A DNA stretch of 42,591 nt. It comes from Pseudomonadota bacterium (lineage in GTDB: Bacteria > Pseudomonadota > Alphaproteobacteria > Rhizobiales > Xanthobacteraceae). Within the stretch, counting starts at the first letter, position 1. Every line of letters starts with the position of its first letter. This document shows positions 15,417-25,270 of this stretch, one piece after another. Below the pieces are notes generated by a model, which worked only from the letters and a program-made list of their open reading frames with translations, was not told where the DNA came from and did not search any database. Made by a program: the position numbers and the translations under genes. The stretch is taken from assembly GCA_023386635.1 (NCBI GenBank), contig JAEWJH010000108.1, forward strand, positions 1-42,591, written 5' to 3'.

Positions 15417-17981
15417 TCAGGACGTTTTGTTCTCCAGCGGCATCGCCGCGATCAATGCCTCTGGCATGTAAGGCTTCTGAATGACGCGCACGTCGGCGAG
15501 GTTCGGCGGCAGCGGCGCGCGTTCGCCATAGCCGGTGGCGAAGGCGAACGGGATACCGAGCTGCTTGAGTTTCAACGCGACCGGAATGCTGTTTTCCTTG
15601 CCGAGATTGATGTCGAGCAACGCGAAGTCCGGCGCGGTCTTTTCGATGGTGCGCAGCGCGTCGCGCACATTGGAGGCGATGTCGACGCGTTTGGCGCCGA
15701 GCCGTTCCATGATCGCCTCCGCATCCATTGCGATGATCAGATTGTCTTCGAGGATCAGCACCGTGCCGGAGAACAGATTTTGCTCGGCTTTGGCGGTGCG
15801 TTTTCCCGCCGGCCCGCGCTGCGGTTCTTCGCTCGGAAGATCGGTGCGCACGAACCTCGCCGGGATCACCAGGCGGGCGCGCACGCCGAGCAGTTCGTAA
15901 TGAATTTCCGACTGGCCGGCGAGATCGTAGGGGATCGACCGCTCGATGATGGTCGAGCCGAAACCGCGCCGCTTCGGCTGTGTCACCGGCGGACCGCCGC
16001 TCTCCTGCCATTCGATGACGAGTTGATCGGCCTTGTCGAGATGCCAGTCGATCGACACCAGCCCGGTCGAATCGCTGAGCGCGCCGTATTTCGCCGAGTT
16101 GGTGACAAGCTCGTGCACGACGAGCGCGAGCGTCGCGAACGCCTCCGGCTCGACCGCCACATCGGGGCCGGTGAAGTTCACGCGGTCGGCCTTGCCGCCG
16201 AGATAGGCGTCGGCCTCGGATTCGACCAGCGCGCGCACGCTGCCGGGCGCCCAGTTCATTTTGGTGATCTGATCGTGCGCGCGCGCCAGCGCCTGAATGC
16301 GCCCGCCGACCACATTGGCGAACTGCTCGGCCGTCATGGTCGAGTTCTTGCCCTGATTGATCAGGCCGCGGATGAGACTGAGAATGTTGCGGACGCGGTG
16401 ATTGAGCTCCGCGATCAGCAGTTCCTGCCGCTCCTGCGCCGCCTTGCGTTCCTTCTCCGTCGTGTCGGTCATCTCCAGGATGACTTCGAGCAGCGTCACG
16501 CGGAAGCCTTCAGCGATCCGGATATCCGCGTCGGTCCAGTGCGCGGACTGGCCGCGCACCACTTCCTTCCATGCCTCGAAGCTCTTGCGCGGCGTGAGAC
16601 GGATGCCGTTCGGTCCGAGCTGCGCCGGTTTGGTCGGATCGCCGGCCCAGGTCACGGACCGTGTCACTTCGGCGCGGAAGAAGACCAGGTAATCGCGCGG
16701 CGTGCGCGAGATCGGCACGGCGAGCAGGCCTGCCGCGCGATCGGCGAAGTCGTCCGCGCGCGGGTAGATCTTGGCGATTTCGTTGACTGCATAGACACCC
16801 TTGATGTCCTGCTTGGTCAGGAAACCGACGAGCTCGGTGAATTCTTCGGCGGTCGGTGTGGTGCCGCTCAGGCTGATCTGGCCATCGTTCCAGATGCCGG
16901 CACCATCGCAGTTGACCACGCCGCGAATGTCTTCGAGGAAATTCCGCAGGGTCTCCAGCCCGGGGTTGCTGGAGGCCATGGTGGTCATGATCTTCTGATT
17001 GACCTCCTGCGCGCGCGCCTCATAGGCGATGTCCTGCTCGCGCTCGCGGCTTTCGAGGATCCACGAGAACATCTGGCCGAACAGTTCGGCGGCGGTGCGG
17101 CGCTCGAACGAGATATGGCGCGCGCTGTAGTGATGGCACGCGAACAGGCCCCACAACTTTCCGTCGCGCAGGATCGAGATCGACAGCGACGCGCCGACGC
17201 CCATGTTCTTGAGGTATTCGATGTGGATCGGCGAGACGGCACGAACGCTGCTCATCGACAGATCAATCGGTCCGTTCGGTCCCGTCGGCGGGTCGAGCGG
17301 CACGGGCTCGGCATTGATGTCGGTGATGATGCGCAGCCAGTTCCGCTTGTAGAGGATGCGCGCCTGCTGCGGGATATCCGACGCCGGATAGTGTTGCCCG
17401 AGATAGGAGACGAGATTGGGAGCCGCGACTTCGGCGATCACCTCGCCGGCGCCGTCGTCATCGAAGCGATAGACCATCACGCGGTCGAAGCCGGTGAGCG
17501 CCTTGATCTGCCGCGCGGCCTCGCGGAACATCGCCTCAAACGTGACGGTATGGCGCAAGCGCTCCAGCATCGAGCGGACGAAGTCGCTGGAGTTCAACTC
17601 GCTTTCTTCCGTGCTCGGCTCGGCGTCGATCACGATCGTCGCGCCGGTGACATGCACCGCGACGTCGAACAGCCGGCCGTTCGGCCGCAGCTTCAGGCCG
17701 AAAATCCGCTCCACCGAATCCGGCCCGCGCAGCATCTGCATGCGGCCGCGGATCAGATGGATCGTCTGCACATCGAAGAGGTCCTCGATCTGCGCACCGA
17801 CGATTTTGTCCTGCGGCAAGTCGAGAAACGCGCCGGCATTGGTCGAGGCGGAGACCACGGTGAAGTCGCGCGACAGCGCCAGCAGTAAGCCGAACGGCTG
17901 CACATGTCCGAGAATGTGAATCGGTTCGCGATCGCAATTCGTCAGGTCGACATGGCCGGGATGAACCTCGGGATTATGCAT
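15417..17981 (-). CDS. bphP: Bacteriophytochrome HWE histidine kinase with C-terminal receiver
   Basis: Red/far-red light sensor kinase. The 854-residue protein has a PAS domain (about residues 10-115) whose Cys16 in LTNCDREPIH is the expected biliverdin attachment site. The GAF domain (about 140-310) carries YPASDIP with Asp202, His253 in SPIHIEYL, and ACHHY. The PHY domain (about 320-500) has its tongue motif PRKSF (464-468). The kinase is HWE type: His528 in ELNHRVRN and the Trp-x-Glu pair W658/E660. The C-terminal receiver (about 738-850) has phosphoacceptor Asp790 and Lys836. PAS-GAF-PHY-HWE-REC is the order of Agrobacterium Agp2. The start overlaps the end of the heme oxygenase gene by 8 bp. 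Whether the dark state is Pr or Pfr cannot be told from sequence alone. Confidence 0.95.
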   Translation of the reverse strand: MHNPEVHPGHVDLTNCDREPIHILGHVQPFGLLLALSRDFTVVSASTNAGAFLDLPQDKIVGAQIEDLFDVQTIHLIRGRMQMLRGPDSVERIFGLKLRPNGRLFDVAVHVTGATIVIDAEPSTEESELNSSDFVRSMLERLRHTVTFEAMFREAARQIKALTGFDRVMVYRFDDDGAGEVIAEVAAPNLVSYLGQHYPASDIPQQARILYKRNWLRIITDINAEPVPLDPPTGPNGPIDLSMSSVRAVSPIHIEYLKNMGVGASLSISILRDGKLWGLFACHHYSARHISFERRTAAELFGQMFSWILESREREQDIAYEARAQEVNQKIMTTMASSNPGLETLRNFLEDIRGVVNCDGAGIWNDGQISLSGTTPTAEEFTELVGFLTKQDIKGVYAVNEIAKIYPRADDFADRAAGLLAVPISRTPRDYLVFFRAEVTRSVTWAGDPTKPAQLGPNGIRLTPRKSFEAWKEVVRGQSAHWTDADIRIAEGFRVTLLEVILEMTDTTEKERKAAQERQELLIAELNHRVRNILSLIRGLINQGKNSTMTAEQFANVVGGRIQALARAHDQITKMNWAPGSVRALVESEADAYLGGKADRVNFTGPDVAVEPEAFATLALVVHELVTNSAKYGALSDSTGLVSIDWHLDKADQLVIEWQESGGPPVTQPKRRGFGSTIIERSIPYDLAGQSEIHYELLGVRARLVIPARFVRTDLPSEEPQRGPAGKRTAKAEQNLFSGTVLILEDNLIIAMDAEAIMERLGAKRVDIASNVRDALRTIEKTAPDFALLDINLGKENSIPVALKLKQLGIPFAFATGYGERAPLPPNLADVRVIQKPYMPEALIAAMPLENKTS

Positions 17982-18576
17982 GAGCGGGTATGCCGGTACG
18001 CTGTGAGGTGGTTGTGACCTGCTGGGCGCGACCGAAACAGGCAAAGGCGCGGTTGGCGGCTTCTGCCGCGCGTTCGCGTGCGAGATTGTCCGATAGACGA
18101 TGATCGAGTGTCGAGAGCAGCAATGTCCACAGCCGCCGCGTGCCCGCATCAGGGGTGAGAAACCGGGTGGCGGCCCGCACACGCGGATCCGTCTCCGGGC
18201 CGAAACCGGTCAGGATCGCGCGTCCGCCGAGCCGCGAGCCTTCGAGCACATAAGCGGTGCCGAGCAAGGCCGGCGCGTCGTGCGGAAGCGGCGGGATGTC
18301 GAGCGGCGCGGCGGCGGCCCCGAGATCGGCCAAATCCTGCGTCAGCAGGTCGCGGCGGCGACGCTCTGGCCAGTCCGGCAGAAAACGGATGATTCCGCCG
18401 GCCTCGAGCGCGGCTTCCAGCGGCAGGAAGGCCGCCGCCAGGCAGCTCAGGAAGGTGCGGTAATCCTCGACTTTTCGCAGATTAAGGCGGCTGAAACCGG
18501 CTTCGACGGCTTGGTGAGCCTCGGCCGTGGCATCGCGCAAGGCGAAACGGGCAGACCGGGCCGGCGGAGCATTCAT
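17974..18576 (-). CDS. bphO: Biliverdin-producing heme oxygenase
   Basis: Opens heme to biliverdin, the chromophore of the phytochrome encoded next. The 200-residue protein has the expected proximal heme ligand His21 in LRDATAEAHQAVE and the distal-helix motif YVLEGSRLGGR (canonical LEGSxLGG). It overlaps bphP by 8 bp, so the two are almost certainly translated together. The start at 18576 was chosen because conserved sequence follows; the ORF extends further upstream but that part looks non-coding and no strong ribosome site is visible. The gene is divergent from the ATP synthase operon with 276 bp between. Confidence 0.93.
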   Translation of the reverse strand: MNAPPARSARFALRDATAEAHQAVEAGFSRLNLRKVEDYRTFLSCLAAAFLPLEAALEAGGIIRFLPDWPERRRRDLLTQDLADLGAAAAPLDIPPLPHDAPALLGTAYVLEGSRLGGRAILTGFGPETDPRVRAATRFLTPDAGTRRLWTLLLSTLDHRLSDNLARERAAEAANRAFACFGRAQQVTTTSQRTGIPAHA

Positions 18577-18719
18577 GAGGCCACTCGAACAGGAGAGGGC
18601 GCCGACACCGACGCGCGATTCAAGGTCGGCAACGCTTCTTTCCGCGAACGGTTCCCGCCATCCTATTTGTCGCCCTTGGTCCGTGTTGCGCCGCAGAGAC
18701 CGGTATGTTAGCAAACCCG

Positions 18720-18768
18720 CGATTTTGGGGCGGTTTTTCGCGGGCTCCCGCCCGATTCTCCAAAATCG
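18720..18768. repeat. Inverted repeat in the bphO-atpH divergent region
   Basis: CGATTTTGG (18720-18728) pairs perfectly with CCAAAATCG (18760-18768), and a GC hairpin, GCGGG (18740-18744) with CCCGC (18747-18751), lies between them. It sits about 85 bp upstream of the atpH start, in the region that must hold the promoters of both bphOP and the ATP synthase operon. It could be a leader structure or an operator. Confidence 0.5.
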
Positions 18769-18852
18769 GAATTCCCTCTTGGATTCCAATGGCTTGGAAC
18801 GCCGCTTTTGCGACGCCTTCAGGCTTGCGGATGGTGTGGTCAGACGACGCCG

Positions 18853-19415
18853 ATGGCAGCCGAATTATCCATCGTTTCCGGAATGGCAGGGCGCTACGCC
18901 AATGCCTTGTTTGAACTGGCGCGCGACGAGAAAAAACTCGACGCCGTGAAGGCCGATCTCGAGGCGTTCGACGCCCTGGTCGCCAGCAGCAAGGACCTGG
19001 AGCGGCTCGTCCGCAGCCCGGTCTATGGCGCCGACGATCAGCTCAAGGCGCTGAGCGCGATCCTCGACAAGGCCGGGATCGGCGGGCTTGCCGCCAATTT
19101 CCTCCAGGTGCTCACCACGAACCGCCGGCTGTTCGCCGTGCGCGAGGTGATCCGCAATTACAAGGCTCTGGTCGCCCACAGTCGGGGCGAAGTGACCGCC
19201 GAGGTCACGGTGGCCGAGCCGCTGAACGACAAGAACATGGACGCGCTCAAGAGCGCGATCAAATCGGTGACCGGCGGCAAGGACATTGACTTCAACGTCA
19301 AGGTCGACCCCGCCATCATCGGCGGTCTGATCGTCAAGGTCGGCAGCCGCATGGTCGACAGCTCCCTGCGCACGAAACTCAACTCAATCAAGTTTGCGAT
19401 GAAAGAGGCCCGCTG

Positions 19416-19416
<1 letters not shown>
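18853..19416 (+). CDS. atpH: ATP synthase F1 delta subunit
   Basis: Peripheral-stalk subunit that links the F1 head to the F0 b subunits (the OSCP homologue). The 187-residue protein has the N-terminal helical domain (SGMAGRYANALFELARDEKKL) and the C-terminal signature VKVDPAIIGGLIVKVGSRMVDSS. ATG 18853 gives the normal N-terminus MAAELSIVSGMAGRY; upstream in-frame codons look non-coding. First gene of the F1 operon; its TGA overlaps the ATG of atpA by one base. As in other alphaproteobacteria, the F0 genes are not in this cluster. Confidence 0.97.
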
Positions 19417-20948
<1,532 letters not shown>

Positions 20949-20959
20949 GTTGACGCTTT

Positions 20960-20989
20960 CGTTGTGGCCGGTTCGTGCCGGCCACAACG
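20960..20989 (+). promoter_or_regulatory. 12-bp hairpin between atpA and atpG
   Basis: CGTTGTGGCCGG (20960-20971) pairs perfectly with CCGGCCACAACG (20978-20989) around a 6-base loop, starting 11 bases after the atpA stop. No T-run follows, so it is more likely an mRNA stability or processing structure than a terminator. A smaller stem (21025-21029 with 21035-21039) follows. Confidence 0.65.
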
Positions 20990-21063
20990 CAGACACGATT
21001 CGAAAGCCTGCTGAGGCGGGTGTGCCCGGAAAAGCCGGGTGACTGGGACAGAGAACGGGTTCG

Positions 21064-21939
21064 ATGGCCTCTCTCAAAGACATGCGCGTGCGCATCGCCG
21101 CGACCAAGGCGACGCAGAAGATCACCAAGGCCATGCAGATGGTCGCGGCTTCGAAGCTGCGCCGTGCGCAGAGCGCCGCCGAAGCCGCGCGGCCCTACGC
21201 CGAACGGATGGACGCGGTCCTCGGCAACATCGCCTCCGGCGTTGCCGGCAGCGCATCCGCGCCGAAGCTGCTCGGCGGCACCGGCTCCGACAAGGTTCAT
21301 CTGCTGCTGGTCTGCACCGGCGAGCGCGGCCTTTGCGGCGCCTTCAACACCTCGATCGTGCGTCTGGCGCGCGAGCGCGCCAATGCGCTGATGGCCGAGG
21401 GCAAGCAGGTCAAATTCTTCTGCGTCGGCCGCAAGGGCTACGAGCAGCTCCGCCGCACCTACGACAAGCAGATCGTCGAGCGCGTGGATCTGCGAGGCGT
21501 GCGCGTCATCGGTTTCGCCGATGCCGAGAAGATCGGCCAGCGCGTCATCGAGATGTTCGAGAACGGCGAATTCGACGTCTGCACGCTGATCTATTCCAAG
21601 TTCAAGTCGGTGATCGCGCAGATCCCGACCGCGCAGCAGATCATTCCGCCGACCTTCGAGACAGCGGCCTCGGCTGCGCCCGCGGCGGCTTATGAATACG
21701 AGCCGGAGGAAGACGAGATCCTCGGCGACCTGTTGCCGCGCAATCTGTCGGTTCAGGTTTTCCGCGCGCTGCTGGAAAACAATGCGTCGTTCTACGGTGC
21801 GCAGATGAGCGCGATGGACAACGCGACGCGCAACGCTGGCGAGATGATCCGCAAGCAGACGCTGACCTATAACCGCACCCGTCAGGCGATGATCACGAAG
21901 GAACTGATCGAGATCATCTCCGGCGCCGAGGCACTGTAA
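21064..21939 (+). CDS. atpG: ATP synthase F1 gamma subunit
   Basis: Central rotor shaft of F1. The 291-residue protein has the N-terminal coiled-coil start MASLKDMRVRIAATKATQKI and the C-terminal coil with NATRNAGEMIRKQTLTYNRT, the region that turns inside the alpha/beta ring. The central Rossmann-like domain shows LVCTGERGLCGAFN. The length is normal. It is followed after 16 bp by the ohr-like gene instead of atpD. Confidence 0.98.
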   Translation: MASLKDMRVRIAATKATQKITKAMQMVAASKLRRAQSAAEAARPYAERMDAVLGNIASGVAGSASAPKLLGGTGSDKVHLLLVCTGERGLCGAFNTSIVRLARERANALMAEGKQVKFFCVGRKGYEQLRRTYDKQIVERVDLRGVRVIGFADAEKIGQRVIEMFENGEFDVCTLIYSKFKSVIAQIPTAQQIIPPTFETAASAAPAAAYEYEPEEDEILGDLLPRNLSVQVFRALLENNASFYGAQMSAMDNATRNAGEMIRKQTLTYNRTRQAMITKELIEIISGAEAL

Positions 21940-21955
21940 CGAGGGAGTTGTCGGT

Positions 21956-22360
21956 ATGGCGTACACGACCACAGCAACGACCAAGGGCGGCCGCAACGGC
22001 CGCGCGGTGCTCGACAATGGCGGGCTCGGCCTCGCCATGGCGCTGCCGAAGGAAATGGGCGGTGCGGGCGACGGACACAACCCGGAGCAGCTTTTTGCGC
22101 TCGGCTGGTCGTCGTGCTTCGGTCAGGCGATCCTCGCGCTCGCCAAGAAACATGGTCTCGACGGCCAGGATGCGCGCGTCACCGTGTCGATCGGCATCGA
22201 CAAGGACGACATCTCCTTCGCGCTGAAGGCCGATATCAAGGTTACGATCCCCGGCGCCGACAAAGCCAAGGTGCAGGCGCTGGTCGAAGACGCTCACAAG
22301 ATTTGTCCGTATTCGCGCGCGACGCGCGGCAACGTGCCCGTCACGTTGACCGTCGTCTGA
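21956..22360 (+). CDS. Ohr/OsmC-family organic hydroperoxide reductase
   Basis: Thiol peroxidase that reduces organic and fatty-acid hydroperoxides, normally using lipoylated proteins as electron donors. The 134-residue protein has the two reactive cysteines Cys54 in SSCFGQA and Cys117 in KICPYSRATRGN, 63 residues apart as in Ohr, plus the likely active-site Arg16 (GRAVL) and Glu44 (NPEQLF). The C-terminal motif CPYSxATRGN favours Ohr over OsmC. It has a good ribosome site (GAGGGAG) and lies 16 bp after atpG and 27 bp before atpD on the same strand, so it is almost certainly transcribed with the ATP synthase genes. I know of no standard arrangement like this. No OhrR regulator is nearby. Confidence 0.9.
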   Translation: MAYTTTATTKGGRNGRAVLDNGGLGLAMALPKEMGGAGDGHNPEQLFALGWSSCFGQAILALAKKHGLDGQDARVTVSIGIDKDDISFALKADIKVTIPGADKAKVQALVEDAHKICPYSRATRGNVPVTLTVV

Positions 22361-22387
22361 GCGCAGATCGATTCAAGGAGAGAACTC

Positions 22388-23815
22388 ATGGCTCAAGCCA
22401 ATCAGGTCGGACGCATTACCCAGGTCATCGGCGCCGTCGTCGACGTGCAGTTTGAAGGCCACCTGCCGGCGATTCTGAACGCGCTCGAGACGAAGAACGC
22501 CGGCAACCGCCTGGTGCTCGAAGTCGCGCAGCATCTCGGTGAAAACACCGTGCGCACCATCGCCATGGACATCACCGAAGGTCTGGTGCGCGGTCAGGAA
22601 GTCACCGACACCGGCGAGGCGATCGCCGTGCCGGTCGGCCCCGGCCTCCTCGGCCGCATCATCAACGTGATCGGCGAGCCGATCGACGAGGCCGGCCCGG
22701 TGAAGTCCGACGACAAGCGCCCGATCCACGCGGAAGCGCCCGCCTACACCGAACAATCCACCGACGCACAGATTCTCGTCACCGGCATCAAGGTCGTCGA
22801 CCTGCTCGCGCCTTATGCGAAGGGCGGCAAGATCGGGCTGTTCGGCGGCGCGGGCGTCGGCAAGACCGTGCTCATTCAGGAGCTGATCAACAACGTCGCC
22901 AAGGCGCACGGCGGTTACTCGGTGTTCGCCGGCGTCGGCGAGCGCACCCGCGAAGGCAACGACCTCTATCACGAGTTCATCGAATCCGGCGTCAACAAGA
23001 AGGGCGGCGGCGAAGGTTCGAAGTGCGCCCTGGTGTTCGGCCAGATGAACGAGCCGCCGGGCGCGCGCGCCCGCGTCGGCCTCACCGGTCTGACGCTGTC
23101 GGAGTATTTCCGCGATCAGGGCCAGGACGTGCTGTTCTTCGTCGACAACATCTTCCGCTTCACCCAGGCGGGTTCGGAAGTGTCGGCGCTGCTCGGTCGT
23201 ATTCCTTCGGCGGTGGGTTACCAGCCGACGCTCGCCACCGACATGGGCGCGCTGCAGGAACGCATCACCACCACCACCAAGGGTTCGATCACCTCGGTGC
23301 AGGCGATCTATGTGCCGGCCGACGACTTGACCGACCCCGCGCCGGCCACCTCGTTCGCGCACTTGGACGCGACCACCGTGCTGTCGCGCGACATCGCGGC
23401 GAAGGGCATCTATCCGGCGGTGGACCCGCTCGACTCGACCTCGCGCATGCTGTCGCCGCTCGTCGTCGGCGAGGAGCACTACGCGGTCGCCCGTCAGGTG
23501 CAGCAGGTGCTGCAGCGTTACAAGGCGCTGCAGGACATCATCGCCATTCTCGGCATGGACGAACTGTCGGAAGAGGACAAGCTGACGGTGGCGCGCGCCC
23601 GCAAGATCGAGCGCTTCCTGTCGCAGCCGTTCCACGTCGCCGAAGTGTTCACCGGCGCGCCCGGCAAGCTCGTTTCGATCGAAGACACGATCAAGGGCTT
23701 CAAGGGTCTGGTCGAAGGCAAGTACGATCATCTGCCGGAAGCGGCGTTCTACATGGTCGGCACGATCGAAGAAGCCGTCGAGAAGGGCAAGAAGCTCGCG
23801 GCGGAAGCGGCTTAA
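22388..23815 (+). CDS. atpD: ATP synthase F1 beta subunit
   Basis: Catalytic subunit, three per F1 head. The 475-residue protein has the P-loop GGAGVGKT (residues 153-160), the GERTREGND motif with the catalytic Glu, the signature PAVDPLDSTSRMLS, and the rotor-contact DELSEED loop. CAAGGAGAG lies 6-14 bases before the ATG, a strong ribosome site that suits the high subunit number. It is separated from atpC by a full family 1 palindromic repeat. Confidence 0.99.
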   Translation: MAQANQVGRITQVIGAVVDVQFEGHLPAILNALETKNAGNRLVLEVAQHLGENTVRTIAMDITEGLVRGQEVTDTGEAIAVPVGPGLLGRIINVIGEPIDEAGPVKSDDKRPIHAEAPAYTEQSTDAQILVTGIKVVDLLAPYAKGGKIGLFGGAGVGKTVLIQELINNVAKAHGGYSVFAGVGERTREGNDLYHEFIESGVNKKGGGEGSKCALVFGQMNEPPGARARVGLTGLTLSEYFRDQGQDVLFFVDNIFRFTQAGSEVSALLGRIPSAVGYQPTLATDMGALQERITTTTKGSITSVQAIYVPADDLTDPAPATSFAHLDATTVLSRDIAAKGIYPAVDPLDSTSRMLSPLVVGEEHYAVARQVQQVLQRYKALQDIIAILGMDELSEEDKLTVARARKIERFLSQPFHVAEVFTGAPGKLVSIEDTIKGFKGLVEGKYDHLPEAAFYMVGTIEEAVEKGKKLAAEAA

Positions 23816-23824
23816 TCCTGCCGT

Positions 23825-23929
23825 CCTCACCCTGAGGAGCCGCTGTCAGGCGGTGTCTCGAAGGGTGAGGGGAGAAATGGTGGCCTTCATCCTTCGTGAC
23901 GGCCGCGATGCGGTCTCCTCAGGATGAGG
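23825..23929. repeat. Composite palindromic repeat, family 1, copy D
   Basis: The left half reads CCTCACCCTGAGGAGCC to GTCTCGAAGGGTGAGG and the right half ends GGTCTCCTCAGGATGAGG. It sits inside the ATP synthase operon, 10 bp after atpD and 25 bp before atpC, so any hairpin formed would be in the mRNA between beta and epsilon. Confidence 0.85.
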
Positions 23930-23953
23930 GTGCAGTCTGGAGCAAGTGTTAGA

Positions 23954-24364
23954 ATGGCCACGTTTCACTTCCACCTCGTCGCGCCCGACAAGATGACCTT
24001 CTCGGGCGAAGTCGATCAGGTCGACGTGCCGGGCACCGAGGGCGACTTCGGCGTGCTGGCCGGCCATGCACCGACCGTGTCGCTGCTGCGGCCGGGTATC
24101 CTGACCGTCTATGCTGGCGGACAGAAGGTCGAGATGGTGGTGCTGGGCGGTTTCGCCGAAGTGTCGGAGGCCGGTCTCACGGTGCTCGCCGATGTCGCCG
24201 ACAAGGCGGCGGACATGGATCGTGCGCTCGTCACCGGCCGGATCGAGACGCTCGAAGCCTCGATCAAGGACATGGAATCCGGGAACGCACTCGACAAGGC
24301 GATCGCCCGGCTGGACCACCTCAGGATGGTGGATCGTCATCTCACCGGCACGGCGATGCACTGA
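23954..24364 (+). CDS. atpC: ATP synthase F1 epsilon subunit
   Basis: Rotor subunit that couples the gamma shaft to the c-ring and can inhibit ATP hydrolysis. The 136-residue protein starts MATFHFHLVAPDK and has the beta-sandwich motif VPGTEGDFGVLAGHAPTVS. The C-terminal helical part (about residues 90-136) is present. The start at 23954 gives the usual N-terminus; a Met ten codons earlier lies just beside the repeat. Last gene of the operon, followed directly by a strong terminator. Confidence 0.97.
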   Translation: MATFHFHLVAPDKMTFSGEVDQVDVPGTEGDFGVLAGHAPTVSLLRPGILTVYAGGQKVEMVVLGGFAEVSEAGLTVLADVADKAADMDRALVTGRIETLEASIKDMESGNALDKAIARLDHLRMVDRHLTGTAMH

Positions 24365-24386
24365 TCGCCGCACAGGTTATGGAATC

Positions 24387-24420
24387 AAAAAGCCGGGCAT
24401 CTGCCCGGCTTTTTCTTTCT
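24387..24420. terminator. Bidirectional rho-independent terminator, atpC and DUF533 gene
   Basis: A 12-13-bp stem (AAAAAGCCGGGCA with TGCCCGGCTTTTT, tiny loop near 24400) is followed by T-rich sequence on the plus strand, and its leading A-run gives a T-run on the minus strand. It can therefore end both the ATP synthase operon and the convergent DUF533 gene. Confidence 0.93.
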
Positions 24421-24432
24421 GTGCTCTCGATG

Positions 24433-25185
24433 TCAGGCGGCCGGCGCGGCGTGCGGGACGCTCGCCGCTTCGACGCTGGCATGCAAATGTTTGACCAGCG
24501 CGTCCTCGAGATTAAGCCGCGCCGCCAGCATCGCCAGATAACCACGCTCGGCCGCGTTATCGACGTTCACCGCGAGCAGCGACGCGGTATAGATGCTCGC
24601 CGCTTCTTCCGGCGTGCGCGCGCCGCGCGCGACCGCGTCGATGTCGAGCGGCTTGCGCAATTCGTCGAGCACGAAATTCCGGTCCTCGGGGCCGAGCGGC
24701 ATCTTCTGCATTTCCGCGAAGATCGCCTTCTGCTCTGCGTCGTCCACATGGCCGTCGGCCTTGGCGCCGGCGATCATGGCGCGCAGCAGATGCCGCGCCA
24801 GGGATTGCTGATCGTGCGCGTCCGTCGGCGCGAACGGCGTGTCGGACGGCGGCGGCAGAAACGCAGCCGGTGCCGCTTGCGGCGTCGCGGCGCGCCCGGA
24901 TTGCCAGTTCTGATAAGCGCGATAGGCGAGCGCGCCGACCACGGCCATTCCGCCATATTGCAGGGCATTGCCGGCGAGGCGCCGGCCCTGTTTGGAACCG
25001 AGCAGCAGCGCCGCCAGACCACCGGCGACCGCGCCGCCACCAAGACCACCGCCGAAGCCGTTGAGCTGGCCGAGCAGTTCGCCCAGGCCGCCGGTATTCC
25101 CGCCGGCATTCCCGCCGCGCTGTGCTCCCGGCTGTTGCGTGCCGCCGCCAAGGAACTGATCGAGCAGAGATTTCGCATCGAACAT
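24433..25185 (-). CDS. DUF533/TerB-like membrane-associated protein
   Basis: Function unknown. The protein (250 residues from MFDAKSLLDQFLGG) has a glycine-rich N-terminal half with short hydrophobic stretches (GGGAVAGGLAALLLG, YGGMAVVGALAYRAY), a Pro/Ala linker, and a C-terminal helical domain (about residues 125-245) that starts LLRAMIAGAKADGHVDDAEQKAIF, with the acidic DGHVDDAE pattern of TerB-like domains. This matches the DUF533 (YebE-like) family of inner-membrane-linked proteins. A start at 25194 is possible, but GGGAG is better spaced for 25185. A four-unit 17-bp tandem repeat lies about 85 bp upstream. It ends on the terminator shared with atpC. Confidence 0.85.
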   Translation of the reverse strand: MFDAKSLLDQFLGGGTQQPGAQRGGNAGGNTGGLGELLGQLNGFGGGLGGGAVAGGLAALLLGSKQGRRLAGNALQYGGMAVVGALAYRAYQNWQSGRAATPQAAPAAFLPPPSDTPFAPTDAHDQQSLARHLLRAMIAGAKADGHVDDAEQKAIFAEMQKMPLGPEDRNFVLDELRKPLDIDAVARGARTPEEAASIYTASLLAVNVDNAAERGYLAMLAARLNLEDALVKHLHASVEAASVPHAAPAA

Positions 25186-25270
25186 CGTTTGCATCACTCC
25201 CGTGGGTCGCAAATCCACGTAAGCGCAAAGCGTGGCGGCGAAAGGTCATGCCGGCGTGAAACGCTGCGGC

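Noticed and set aside
14241..17888. A 1215-codon open frame on the plus strand opposite bphP and gdx
   Set aside because: It is antisense to clearly functional genes, spans two of them and the riboswitch, and has the Arg/His/Asp/Gln-rich composition typical of shadows of GC-rich genes.
18577..18789. Longer heme oxygenase start
   Set aside because: The extra 71 residues fall in the shared control region and do not resemble heme oxygenase; the conserved part begins after 18576.
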